From contig VWZX01001930.1 of the NCBI GenBank assembly GCA_013399015.1, forward strand, positions 806,549-870,548: DNA of 64,000 bases, written 5' to 3'. Source of the stretch: Galbula dea. Its lineage: Eukaryota > Chordata > Aves > Piciformes > Galbulidae. Both the position numbers and the translations under genes were made by a program. The notes below the pieces were generated by a model, which did not search any database, was not told the origin of the DNA, and worked only from the letters and a program-made list of their open reading frames with translations. Shown here piece by piece: positions 1-12,200 of this stretch. The stretch's first letter is position 1; the number at the start of each line of letters is the position of its first letter.

Positions 1-800
1 CCCCCTTCCAAGCTAGTTTAAAGCCCTGTCTATCAACCCTGCCAACTCATAAGACATGACCCTTCTACCCCATGAGAAAGTTGCATCCCCTCATTTGTCC
101 ACATACTAGCGGATGAATAAACCTTCCCATGATCAAAAAACCCAAAGTTCTGATGGCGACACCAATTTGACAGATTGGGCCCTCCTCCTATTCCTATCAA
201 CATTTCCATCAGCTACTGTGGGAACTGAGGAAAATATTACCTGTGCTCCTGAGTTTTCTAATAAGCAACCCAAAGCCCTGAACTCCTTTTCAATGGCCCT
301 TGGATTACTCACCTCCACCTCATCAGAGCCAACCTGGATCACTATAAGAGGATAATAATCTGAGCTCCTCACCAATTTGGGAAGTTTCCTAGCAATATCT
401 CATACCTTGGACCCCGGGAGGCAGCAAACTTCCCTGTGGGTTGGGTCTACTTGGCATATTGGACCTTCTGTTCCTTTCACAGTGGAATCTCCAATGACAA
501 TAACTGGTCTTTTCTTCTTAACAGAGATCCTACTTCCTTGGCCTTAGGTAGATGGAGGAAAAACTTCCACCTAAGAATCGTGATTTTGGCCTTCTGGGCA
601 CTTGTGGGGACACAAACAGTGACCTCCCCTCTGCAGGTGGTAAATGCACTCCACAGTCTGCTGTGCAGTGACCAAGCAGAGCAGCCAGTGGCATGAGAGG
701 GCGAGTGTCAAGGACAACCACTGCTACATCTGTGGCTGCCATGTACCAGGGAATCTCTTCCATGGTAAGTCTGTTCAAGTGATCTTGCCAGCACAAGGTT
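1..800 (-). mobile_element. Decayed avian retro-ORF with SGNH/GDSL esterase domain
   Basis: Read on the minus strand, this is a broken reading frame from a dispersed bird retroelement. The upstream part contains a PPAEGRSLFV-type segment near 620-650. Next comes an esterase block I motif, VIVIGDST, near 485-510. A conserved CCLPG follows near 415-430, then QVGSDEV near 310-335 and finally ELAGLIDRALN close to base 20. The GDS serine motif and the later Asp-containing segments mark an SGNH-hydrolase fold, as known from ORF1 of CR1-type LINEs and related avian repeats. The copy is dead: there is an in-frame TGA just after the CCLPG block (about 400), a frame change near 130-170, and a TAG after the ALN end. 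The family name is recalled and not searched. The element runs off the left edge of the window. Confidence 0.75.
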
Positions 801-1539
801 AGGGAAATCTGGGCTTGTGCATTTCAAAGGCAGAATTTTCATCTGAAGCAAGACAGCTCCATTAACTCCTTCTCCCTCCCTCCCATCCAGCCCTTTGGCA
901 GGAGGCTACAGTCTAACAGCTCAACACTTCAGAAAAGGGCATCTTGGTGCCTCTAACTCCTGCTCTTTACTGCTTGTCTCTGCACACCACAAGCAGCTGA
1001 CAGCAGGGGCTGATGAGTGCTGGAGCAGAGGAAGTAGTGGAACCAGAGAGCTGGATGAGCAGGAGAGTGTTGGTGTCCTTGGAGTTAAGCAAACCCTCCC
1101 TGTTCAGCAACAAGCCATTAGATTGACTCAGACAACAGACAATTTGAGGGTGTAAATTGACCCTGAAAGGAAAGCTTTGATGTTAGAGGCTTTTTTCTTT
1201 CTTACTGACTTCACTCCAGGCCAAATACCAACTGAATTGTGGTCACTAGCATTTTTCTCAATCATTTCATGAAGTCCCATACTAAGGTGATGAGACCTAG
1301 TGTTGCCGGAGCCTCAGGTACTCACCTTCCTGCCCTCACAGTGCCCTTGGGCCAGTCACAGTGTCTCTGTTCTTAAGAGGTGTTCAGGTCTTCTGCTTAG
1401 TAAATAGTACCTTTTGTTGCTCTGGCTCCTACTAGGCATTTAAGGACAAGCCAGGTAAAAATGTTCATTTCTTGTAGTCCCTTGCAGGAGTGGCTGTTGC
1501 ATTGGTAGCAGGCAGACAAAATGGTCCCAGGGTGATTTT
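801..1539. other. Unannotated spacer
   Basis: This sequence of moderate GC lies between two retroelement fragments. Only short chance ORFs occur, and no splice-bounded coding block or repeat was recognised. Confidence 0.5.
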
Positions 1540-1965
1540 TGAAAATATTCAGGGATGCAGGTTCCCCAGCCTCTCTGTGTCCCTCCTCCTGGGTCTGACT
1601 CACCTCTCACCACAAAGAAGGTTTTTCCTTACATCCAGGTAGGATTTCTCTTGCTGCAACTCATGACTGCTACTTCTTGTCCTTCCAGTCTTCTCAGGAT
1701 AACTCAGTTCCCTCAGTTTTTCTTCACACATCACACTCCAATCCTGCAACCATCTTAGTGACCCTTCGCACTTTCTTCAGTATAGTCTTATCTTTCTTGC
1801 ACTCAGAAACTGGACACAACATCCCAGCTGCAGTCTCGCTACTGCTGAAAAGAGGGGAAGGATCACTTCCTTTGACCTGCTGGTTACACACTTGCCAGTC
1901 CAACCTAGACTGGAGTTAGCCTTCATCCATGCGGGAGCACACTGCTTCTTACTGGTTAAGTCTGC
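1540..1965 (-). mobile_element. CR1-type LINE fragment
   Basis: The plus strand reads as the reverse complement of a CR1 3' region. It has the familiar order: a 'cacaaagaaggtttttcctt' block, a block with 'cagtcttctcagg', then a 'tgctgaaaagaggggaaggatcacttcc' type block followed by 'gacctgctgg'. No intact reverse transcriptase frame is present and the 3' tail is missing, so it is an old truncated copy. Confidence 0.75.
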
Positions 1966-4850
1966 ACCTGATGGTGGGTGGCAGCAGAGTCCAAGCATAA
2001 CTGCAAAGATAGCAGCATGTTTCTAAGTCTGAATTCAGGACATTTTAACACCCTTCTCCAGCAGTGGTGTGTGTGCATTCTCCATCACGGCCAGGTGTGC
2101 TTTGCTCTTTCTAAGCAGAGAGGGGAAACAGTATCACATTTTATGTCTCACCAACCAAATCCAAAAAGGATAGTACGTGAGCTGATGCTAATGGCAGACC
2201 TCAAGTTGGGCATCAATTAGCAGATCAAACACAGACCTGGCTGATGCACAAAGCAGCTTTCAAGATAAAAGGAGCAAGTGAAGATCCCTCTGCAGGATGA
2301 TTGCTATTACTGTAGAAGCCACCTCTCACAGCATTGCTTGAGAGTTGCGCAGCCTGAAAGACAGCACATCAGCTAAGGCCCAAATACTGCTTATGGGGGG
2401 CAATGCAGGACAGGGACAGTCAATGACTGCAATTAAAATAGCAGAGCTTTTGCAGTTTCACCAATGACCAGTCTATGGTGTTAATATTTTTCAAACAATA
2501 GAAAAATGTCACTGCTTGTTTACAGGTGTTCCTCAAGTGGAAGAAGAAGACACATTATCCTACACCACTGCTGCAGTTACTCAGATGATGTGTTTCTATT
2601 TCCGCTTAAACTTGCTAGTCCTTTTAATTGCATGTGTATTGCAGAGTAAATGAGGCACCAATTTGGATATGAGAATCCGGTCCAGTTTAACCCATTTTGA
2701 TGTGGCTATCTTCACCAGTAAAAACAAAGGCATCATCAGAGCAGATGGAAAATACTGTGGTATTCCTGGAGGTTTGAAGAATTTTTGTATTTCCTGGCTG
2801 CAAACAGTATTTCTACTTGCTAATAGCTATGCTGGAACCGATCATCTTTTGGTTATCTTTTTAAATCCCAGATACAGAAAGCTTATATTTTTAATTGATT
2901 TTCTATCTTTTCTTGCTATAGCTTGATACAGCATCCTCATTCAGTAATTATATTTTGTTTTTAAGGCGGAAATGTTTTAAACTTCCCAGAAACTTAAACA
3001 GCTCCCAAAGACACTTTGAACATTGGTCAAAAGCATGGCCAGTGAGTAATTGACTACATAACTCTCAAAACAAAACTCCCAGAGCACCAAGAACCCTTAG
3101 GAAACTAGGCATCTCAGGAAAATTAAAACACCCAACCCCGACAGCAGGGGCTGAGAATTTAGGCACCATCTGCCATGCCTTGACTGCCCTTGGACACCTT
3201 GCCACATTGGCCCTGGGAGGTGACTCCTCTGAACTGAATTCATATGTTTCTCTTCTAAGATGAAGTTTTGTTAGACACTTATTCTCTGACTGCACAGATC
3301 CAAAAACTAGGAGGAAAAACTGGTAAAAACTGTAGTTCCTCAGCAGTGAAACAAAAAAAGCACTACCTTCTCACAAAGCCTGAAGTGGTGATTCTCTCCT
3401 GACATGGTAGGCTGTCTCCAAAACCCCATAAATAGCTATCTGATCCCAGCAACAGTCATCTGCAAAGCTATGAAGCCATCTCTGCTTTTCAGGTTTCTGA
3501 TGCAAGCGCCTTGCACAATATCTCAGGCTTCCAGGTATAGGAACCTTAGCCAGCCCATATGGCTGAATGCATATCTTATCCACTTGGAGGCCAAAATAGC
3601 CTGACCTTTAGATGATCTTTGGAAGATGATGAATAATGTATTGCATCTCCCAGAAGGCTGATTTCTGCCCATACAGTAACTTGACAGTTTTCCTGACACC
3701 AACCAACTGTGTCAGCTTCTATTCTTTTGAAAAAAGGTTTTAAGGTTATTGAGGGGAAAATCTTGGAAGGCAAAGGAAGGACCACTTCAAAAAGAAGTAA
3801 AAAATTATTGCAAGCATCAAATGGGAGTGACTCTAGAGACAGCCCTGCTATCACACATTGTCTGCAGTGTTGAGATTCTCCTGAGTGCAATAAAAACTAC
3901 CAAAGAAAAAACACAGTCAGAGCTGGAGAGAGACAATAGGAACCTTGGGCTAGGAAGGCACTTCCGAGAAGTTAATTTGTGTTGCATTGGTGTTTGTGGG
4001 TGAACAGACCTGTAAGCAAGGTAATGTATTTATGAGATCATTTAGAAACACCCAAAGAAGCTCTGTTCGTCAGCAAACAGCAACACCGAGGCAGCACTGA
4101 CACACACACTAGTTACTATCAGAGATAATTTAGATGTCACTCAATACAGAAGAGGCATTACAGGACATAGTCCAAGTCTCTAGGTTCAAAGGAATTTCCA
4201 GGACTGCTTTAGTGTAGCTGCCTGTCATCTCCAGCCATTTCCCACTGGGCTAGGGCTGTCCCCAGGAGCCCAGGGCTCAGCGAAAGCATCTCCATGGGAG
4301 GGGACTCGATTCCCTGAAGGTTGTGGATCAGCACCCTCCAATGCAAGGAAAGGCTTGTCTCCCTCTGCTCTCCTTTCTCCTGGGATTGCCATTAAATGTC
4401 CTGGAAAAAACAGCCCCTTGTTCCTGGGGAATAGCTAAGTTGCAGGGAACCACATTTTCTGCCAGAGTAACTTCACAGGAGCCAATGCAACATCTTCTAA
4501 AAAAGCCTGTGGGGGCAAGGGTTATATTCATCAGTAGGGTTGGAACTACTTGGAAATAAGAACACAGACTTCTTTTAAAACATGAGGAAAAGAGTGCTTC
4601 TCTGTGACTTACTACATATTGCTTACACCTAAGCTGACAACGCTTGTTCCTTAGGTACTTTACTCAATTACCATCTTAAGCACTTGTATGATTTTAAGCA
4701 CCTGGAGAGCTTGGCTGGCTTCACTGGATGACGTTTCTGTCTAATGTGATGACAGCGTTACACTGTGGTTAACTACCAGTAATACTACGAGTTAGTTTTG
4801 ACTCAAGCATGTTTGGTTTTTTCCTTTTTTTTTATCTTCTGGTAGTTCTC
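1966..4850. other. Intergenic, nothing recognised
   Basis: AT-leaning sequence with scattered ORFs of about 100 codons or less that overlap on both strands, as expected by chance. I see no CpG island, exon pair or repeat family here. Confidence 0.5.
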
Positions 4851-4958
4851 TGAACTAAGCATTGCTCCAAGGTCTTCTCCTTGTCTTCGGAAGATAACAT
4901 CCATCTTGTTGGGACTTAGTGATTAAGCTGTGAGGTAATGAAGGGCCGTTTGACTCAC

Positions 4959-5316
4959 CAGCTCGTCTTAGGTCTGCTGCGATCATTTTAGCAGCTTCAG
5001 TGACAAAGTAGGAGCTATGGCTTGCAGGGGCTGTGCTGCTCTGCAGAGAAGCTGAATCCTTAACTGGAGGAAAGCAGGGACAACTGAGCTGGAGATTCAA
5101 TGTCTTGTCACTGAGGGTGGCAAGCAGGAGAACGGGTCTAGAAATACATCTCTGAGCATACTGAACATTTACAAGAGAAGATTGCTGAACATGTCTCCCC
5201 CTGTTCCTCTGGCCGGCAGGTCTGTGCTCATATCCCCTGAGATCTGGGTAGGCTTCTGTTGCTCCCCTGCAGGCTGCATCCACCTGGTTGAGTTTGGGCT
5301 GGGGCAAAGCCTGCTC
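4959..5316 (-). other. Orphan exon-like open block
   Basis: On the minus strand a frame stays open for more than 150 codons (stop at 4855). It is bounded by a plausible acceptor (pyrimidine-rich tract ending CCCTAACCCAG at 5317) and a near-consensus donor, CTG|GTGAGT, at 4958-4959. The residues just before the donor (TEAAKMIAADLRRAG) look helical and protein-like. I do not recognise the protein and see no partner exon on either side. It could be an internal exon of an unrecognised gene, an exon of a long non-coding RNA, or chance. Confidence 0.25.
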
Positions 5317-5329
5317 CTGGGTTAGGGTG

Positions 5330-8300
5330 AGGTGGACATGAAACCTTTCTCAGATGCTCTTCGGGCAGCATCTTCTATCACAAGGAAAGATGACAAATTG
5401 TTTGTTGAATTATTTAAGATATTACTGACTGGTTATGAATTATTAAAGTGTTTATTACTTACCATTTAGATGGCAACTCAGCACAGAAAATCGCAAGACT
5501 TTCAAGAAACCTGAGGCCAGCCATAGTTTGCTAGACATGCTAAGGACTCGGGGGTGAGCCAAGGTGGTGGGTGCAGCAGCATCTAGTGTGAGAAGAGGCA
5601 CAGCTGGAGCCTGGAGCGTGTTGCAGCCTGCACTGCTGCAGATGGTTTTGCCACTGGTGCTGCATTCTCACAACCTAACTGCCATTCCTCCCAATGCGAT
5701 TTTTATTTAATATTTACATAATGGCAGTGCTAGGACCCCTTTGTACCACATGCCATATGAACACACCTCAGAGGCAATCCTTGTCCCAGTTGTTTGCTTT
5801 CTATTACTGTGGTTTTCTTATTAATTAAACTATCTTTATGTAGGAGAGGACTCCACTAAAGCAAGAATATACTAATTCTCATCAGCAAATGCATAAGTTT
5901 GTTTTATGGTTTCGGTCTGTTGAAGATATCTGAAGGTTTTTGTACCAGCCCTTTTTGCCTCCTTTCCAGTCTCCCCCCTCCCCCCCATTTTTGGTATTTT
6001 TGCTTTCTATTTTAATTTTCCCATTCCTTGAAACTGTAATCATGTGTTGATCATTAGGACCTCTGTTCAATGCATACTTATCCTTTGTGGTCACCATTCA
6101 GGAGTTGGAGATTAGTGATCAAAGAAAGAGTGTACCTTATCTTGCAGTGTTATTTTGAGAAAGACAAAGCAAGGAGATAAAAGTAGCCTGTTTGGACATG
6201 CAGCTCTGCTTAACAATGCCTCTACATCAGTGTTGAGACAGTCAGGATTGGGCATGTGGTTAAAATATAACTCACTGGAGCAAAAATTCTGCTGGTGAGT
6301 CCTGACTACATAATGTGGCTGCTAAAAAAAATGAGAAGAGATTCACAATTATGTTTTCAGCTAAGCAAGATGCGTTTGATTTGCACGAATACATACATCA
6401 TGGCATTCAGCACCCACAGGGTAGTCAGCAATGGCTGGAAATCTCTGAAAGTGTTTGTGAATACAGTCAGCTGAATATGTTTGTCCTTGAAATGTGCTGT
6501 TTCTTATTTAGTATCCTGTGTTCATTTTTCCTCCCTTGCAAACATTTCAGTCATTCAGCCCAGGAACTGATTAAACCACTCAGTAAACACAGTACAGATG
6601 TCAAAGTGAAAAATTCACAAGCTATTCATAACAAGCCATCTGCTGAAAATAATTTGTTGAAACTATTTGGGGAAAATTTACAAAGTAATAAAAATGTTCA
6701 GAGATATTTGGGAAGATTCTAATTACCAAAAATCAAGAGAAAGCCTAATGGTATGTTTTGGGTATAACTGAAATCTTTACAGCTCATTGCAGGATCTTGA
6801 GTAATAAATGCTCTTTGGCCTGTCATACTAAGTACTGGCTCAGTTTTGAAGTACATAAACTTATTTCACATTCATGATAACCCTAAAAGAATGAGCTGTT
6901 CTATGAGTAGTCTGTTGTATTCCCAGGGTGATAAATGGCCAAAATCCCATACAGACTACATTTGGACTATATCAGAAATACAACCTTCAGAAATTCAAAC
7001 CAACTAAAAAACCCCCATACAGTTTTGCTCAAGAAAAGACATACCTAACCTTCAATATTTCTTTCATTTTGGTAAATCATTGTTTCTATGGCTGTTTAAA
7101 CTGTTTCACTAGTGCCATATCCCGACTTTGGAGCTCCTGCTGAGTCCCACAGACAAGCTCTTTCATCTGCTATGGCTCCAGGAGCACATTCCTCTATTCT
7201 CTGCATTTCTTTTTTACCTTGGTTTACACCCTGGTGCTTTGACAGACACCTGAGCTGGGTAAAGTGGTTTTGTGTGTGAAACGCAGGTTTGGGCCCCTGG
7301 GAGATGTATTTGCTGGTAGATCAGAGATCTCACTTTTAAATCACAAGCAATTTCCTGGAGAAGGCTTAAAGTAAAATAAGAAAGAAGGGAAAAATATAAG
7401 TATCTTCAGAGGACATTTTCAGCACATCACTTAAATCCTTCTCTCCAGCACACAGGCTGAGTAAAGGTTAATCCTACAGCATATAAAATCTCATACAATT
7501 CACATTCCCTCGGTATACTCATTTCCAGAAGGAATTCTTCTGACTGAGCATAGTTGGGAGCCACACAAAAAGATATCTCAGAGCTTAATGCCCACGAGTC
7601 AGTGGAGATCTAGGTCCATCAATCTCTAGTGGATATAAAAGTCACACCGGGACATTGTTGCTGTGCACTTGTGGGATGAGGGCTTTGTGGATGACCATGT
7701 GGGCCAAGAAGAAAGACCTCTCTGAAAGCCCATACCAAGAGGTAGTAGTTAGAACTTTCACTCTGGGGTTAACGGGCCTGGGCTCTAGCGGAGAGGTAGG
7801 TTACTCAGTGAGTTTTTCAGCGGATTTTACATCTAAAGTCTGCACTTACTCAGTCATTCCCATGTCCTGTTTATTTTTTTTCTTTTGAAAATTTCAGTGC
7901 AAATATTCTAAACAGAATGGTTGCTGAGCTTCACCAATGACGAACACAGGAAAATTTGTTTGATGTTTTCAATAAAAACTTGCTTCCCATTTTAAAATGA
8001 CTTCTGATATTGAAGTCCCAATTATGTACTTTATTTAAATAAAGACTGGCTATGGCATTGTCCAGTTGCTTTTGCCACTACCCTGTGTTTGTTGATAGAC
8101 TCCCCATCTGCTCTTTGCTAGTTTAAAAATGATCATCCACAATAACATGAAAAGATTTTAGAGTATTATCCTGATGCTACACAATTAAGTATTTTCCATC
8201 TAGAAGTTAATTCAATCCAATAAAATCGTGAAAAATCGCAGTAGTTAGTGTTATTAGGGCTACACCATGATCTCACTTTACAAAAATATGCCAAAAAATG

Positions 8301-8500
8301 TTGTTGCCAAATTAAGAGCTTCAAAACCTGCATTCAAAACCTCTTCTTGCTCTCGTCCTTTAATAGTGTAATCCAATACTCAGATCCCCAAATATTTTTG
8401 AGTGTTGATCTTTTTAATCCAGAGGGAGTATAGCACCTAAATACTATGAAAAAAGTTTAGTCTGAGAGTCTCCAGTTTTGCTTTGTGGATAACCCTGATA
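5330..8500. other. Intergenic, AT-rich
   Basis: No gene was recognised. The longest frame is a 135-codon plus-strand ORF at 6315-6722, in AT-rich sequence, with no splice signals or familiar motifs; I treat it as chance. Confidence 0.5.
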
Positions 8501-8559
8501 AGGCTTTGGCACATGGTTTGACTCTGACTCCTGGTCAGCACTGCCTAGTGCCACAGCCT

Positions 8560-9200
8560 GCATTTCCGGCGGGGAAACGATGGGAAAACAGGGATACGAT
8601 GGGAAAAGGGGGACCACAGCCACAGGGCTTTGGGCAGAACCCCCCCGTTACCTTTCCCCGGCAGTGAGACTGGGAGGTCATGGACTCCACCTCTGCGCAG
8701 GTCAGTGATTGCAGAGTGTTCAGACCTGTTAGGGAGGCAGAAATCGGACATACAAACAGAAACACATTGTGGGAATCCGACGATGCTCTCCGCTGCGGCG
8801 CCGGACGGCGAGCGGGAATACCTGCCCGCACCGCAAAGAGTCTCTCTGCGCACCCTCTCGGGAAGGGCACTTTGTTCGACCCCGTGTTCTTGGGTTTGGT
8901 TGTTGTGGCGGGCCGGTAGCCGATAGCCTGTGGCCGGGCGGGACCCCCTTTAGCATCCCGCCGAGCAGAGTGGCCCCGGCAGCGGCTGCAGGCGTGTCCC
9001 TCACGGCGGCGGTTTCGGCAGGGTTTGGCAGGGCAAGAGTGGCACCCAGCGGCTAGGGACTCCATCACAGGGATTCTCCCCTCGCCACGGTCCCGGGCCG
9101 CGGAGAAAAACCGCTCCGGGCTTGACTCCGCGGGGAGCGGGGTGTCGCTGGGAACAACACTGCGGGCTTGGAGGTGGGTCTGTAGTCCTGGACTCCCAGC
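8560..9200. promoter_or_regulatory. Orphan CpG island, probable promoter
   Basis: GC content and CpG density rise sharply compared with the AT-rich flanks, most strongly between 8765 and 9150 (for example GCGGCGCCGGACGGCG and CCCGGGCCGCGG). Several overlapping ORFs on both strands are open only because the region is GC-rich. In vertebrates such an island usually marks a transcription start. No coding exon on either strand can be tied to it, so the transcript could be a non-coding RNA or a gene whose exons lie outside the window. Confidence 0.6.
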
Positions 9201-9218
9201 CTGTAAACTGCCTTTTAT

Positions 9219-9245
9219 AAAAAAAAAAAAAAAAAAAAAAAAAAN
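9219..9245. repeat. Poly(A) run followed by a single N
   Basis: Twenty-six A residues are followed directly by one ambiguous base, at the downstream edge of the CpG island. This is likely to be a collapsed or unresolved assembly point, so the true length or content here is uncertain. Confidence 0.9.
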
Positions 9246-12200
9246 GACTTGCTGCTGCTTTCCTCTGTCGCGGGCAAGGGGAGAAAGGGAGCCACCCGTT
9301 TTGGGACCTTTCTGTTGCCATTACGAGTATGAGAGAGCAGAGTTTCTCCACCCACCAGTTTTATCCCGAGGGAGTCCTCCCACGATTGGGACACCGGTGT
9401 TCCAGGGCTGGACTGCACGAGGCATTGAATGAGGAGGTGAATACCCACGAGACTTCTAGTTCTAGTCAGTGGCATTTTGGTAGAGTTCCTGAGCCTGTCA
9501 GGACACCTGGGTTGGGAGTAATGCAGTTAAGAACATTTTTTTGGCAAAAGTAATTTAATCCAGTACATTACAGTACGAAATACCGCCTTAATTGTGCCTA
9601 GCAAGTAATGATCTACATGCTCATATAAGACAGCCCCAAAGCCCACAGCAAACATGAGTGGTGTCTGTTGCCATGCAGCCATGGGAGCCCATAGGTCACC
9701 AAGCCCAGCAAGGAGAGTGCAAACCGGAAAGCAGGAGCCAGCCTGTCACTCACCTTCCTCCTCCAGGTCAGATCCAGAAGAGAGCTCCAGCAGAAATGGT
9801 GCTAGTCTCTAAGAGTTTTACTCTAGCTGAACTGCTAGGGTGAGCAGATCTTAACCTGACCCTTGTTTGAGGTGTTGAACATTGCTGTCTTTGTAAGAAG
9901 AGATTGATGATAAGGATGATCCAGCTGTGTTTTTGTAAATGTGACCAATAAATGATACTCGAATTGCTGCATTTCAATAGAAATGGAGTTGGGTGGAAAA
10001 AATATTTTAAGAAAGAAACCTGTATTTATTACTGTTTTTAATCTTTTCAGCATGATTGCAGGCTGGACAGACAAGCTACTTTTCTTATGGCGTAAAACAC
10101 TCCTCCTAGATGAATAAAACATGGGATATATTAGAGCTCAGCTCAAAACTTAGAAAAAAAGAGAATAAAAAAGCAGAGAGAACACAGATGACTCCCCATC
10201 TCAGCTCCCATTGCCATCTGAGAATTCATGGTTGGGATCCTGTGAAAGAACCACCTCTTGTTGGAACAAGAATTAATATTACAAGAAGAAAAAAAAAAAA
10301 CAACAAAGTGCCCCACGAAACCTAGCCCAGAAAGTATGAGGGCCACCAGAGGAAATTAAGTTAAGGATATCTTTGGAGAGAGTTTTTCTCAAAGCCTTCT
10401 GTTTCACTGTAGCTGATTTAAAATGTGGGTTGTATTTCAGCAGTAGTTGTAGGAGTGCAAGAGGGGAGCCTATCACTCTGGCCTCTGGTGGCATGCTTCG
10501 CACAGACTTGTTTCTGGGACTGGACTCAGAAGCTGTTCCTGGGACTAGATCTGGAGTAAGAGCTGCCCTTTCACTCCCACAGACCAAGCAATGCTGCACA
10601 GGGACAGGCAGAGGCACAAAAGGTATCCTTATCCTGACTGCAGAAAAACATGCAAATTTGTTGCCCAGTAGTTTTATGCACTTGAAGACATAGTCAGCAG
10701 GGATGCAGGCCAGTGCCTACCAACACAGTGTTTTGAACAGTGCAAGAACTGAACCAGATTTTGTGTACTAGGGAGCTAGTGCCATGCCATTAAACCCTTT
10801 CACATGATTAATGCTTGAGAATTTGTCATTCTGTCATCAGCCCAACTTCTTCTTTCTGAGATTAATGGCCTCATGAATATGCCTATTTGCTTATTTTATT
10901 TACTTCTTGGCTTCATTATAAAGATAGCCAAATCATAGAAGAACAGGGGGGCAGGATGTCAAGCCAAGCTCAAAAATCATGTTTTAGCAACTTCCATAGA
11001 AAATTTCACTCCTTGTGCAAGGAAACCCGGCCACTCAATGCACTCTGTTCCCCTGGACTGTCTGGTTTCCAAAGCCTGGAAAGTCACAAACCACTAACAG
11101 CAGCACTTTTGATATCAAAGTACTTCTCCAGGTGGACCACATCTGAGCTGCAATCCACCTCCAGGCATGGTCTGGATGCCCATCACAGACCTGCTCTCCT
11201 CAGGGCAATCCCATCCAGCCAGTGAAGCCTTGCTCCTCCACATACTCCCTTATTAACTGCGTTCTTAACTGCAAAGCATTTCCTACCTCCCCTCCCCCAG
11301 TCAATAAATTCTGTGGGGACTGTAGCAAAAACAAATGATCCCCCAAGATTTTGTAGCTCTTTGTTGGGTCAGGAGGCTTGAACTGAGAGATGGTCCTGTA
11401 ACGGTGGGTGGCTGAAGGTTTGGTGATGCCTGCTGCTTCATCTTTCCCAGCTGATGGCAGGAGCAGCTGCCTTTGTTTCCTGGTGCCCCAGGCTTCAGCC
11501 TTCCCTGGGGGTCCATGATGCCCAGTGATGTCAGCTGGAGGCTGCTGACACCATTAAGCAAACACATTTCAAGGAATGTTTTAAATAACAGTTACATTAT
11601 AGGGAAGTTTCTGGTTAGTACTAGTATTTCCAGTGTAGAGATCTTTGCTAAATATGTCTGCAAATTGCAGTGTACAAGGGGAGAAATAAATTATGCTGTC
11701 AAAAGCTGAGGTGAGTAAATGCTGCAGCAGGGATGTTTGCAGTTCATTAGCTCTCTGCAAAGCCATACTTACACCAACCAAATAGAAAATTATCTCTGGT
11801 GAAGGGGTGCAACGCTGCCATCGTGGTCCAGGGACCAAAGAGCCCAGTTTTCCCTTGCCACTGTGCAGGTGCCTGGGTTCTGAGCTGCACTTTGGAGTGC
11901 AACATCTAACTGCATGTCATGGCTGAGGACATTTTATTGCTTTCTGTCAACACCTTAGTACTGAGCTAGGAAGTAATATGTGCTTCTAGTGCTGTGATTC
12001 CTCAGATGATATTTTAAATCAAGCTTCTGTCTGTGTGGAGGGATGAAAGATCCCATGACACCATTTTTATTTCAAGAAGAATGAAAGCATTCATTTCCAC
12101 AACATTGGCTGGATTCTCTGTCTTATCCCAATAGGGCATCTTCACATAAAAAGCTGAATTAAATTGTAGTCTGGAATAGTAGTCAGGGGTAGAAAACTCA

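Noticed and set aside
1555..1998. Short ORFs on both strands
   Set aside because: They lie within a truncated CR1 copy.
6315..6722. 135-codon plus-strand ORF
   Set aside because: No homology recognised, no splice context, AT-rich composition.
8535..9475. Seven or more overlapping ORFs (up to 177 codons) around the orphan CpG island
   Set aside because: Same GC-driven effect; several run through the poly(A)/N and cannot be real proteins.
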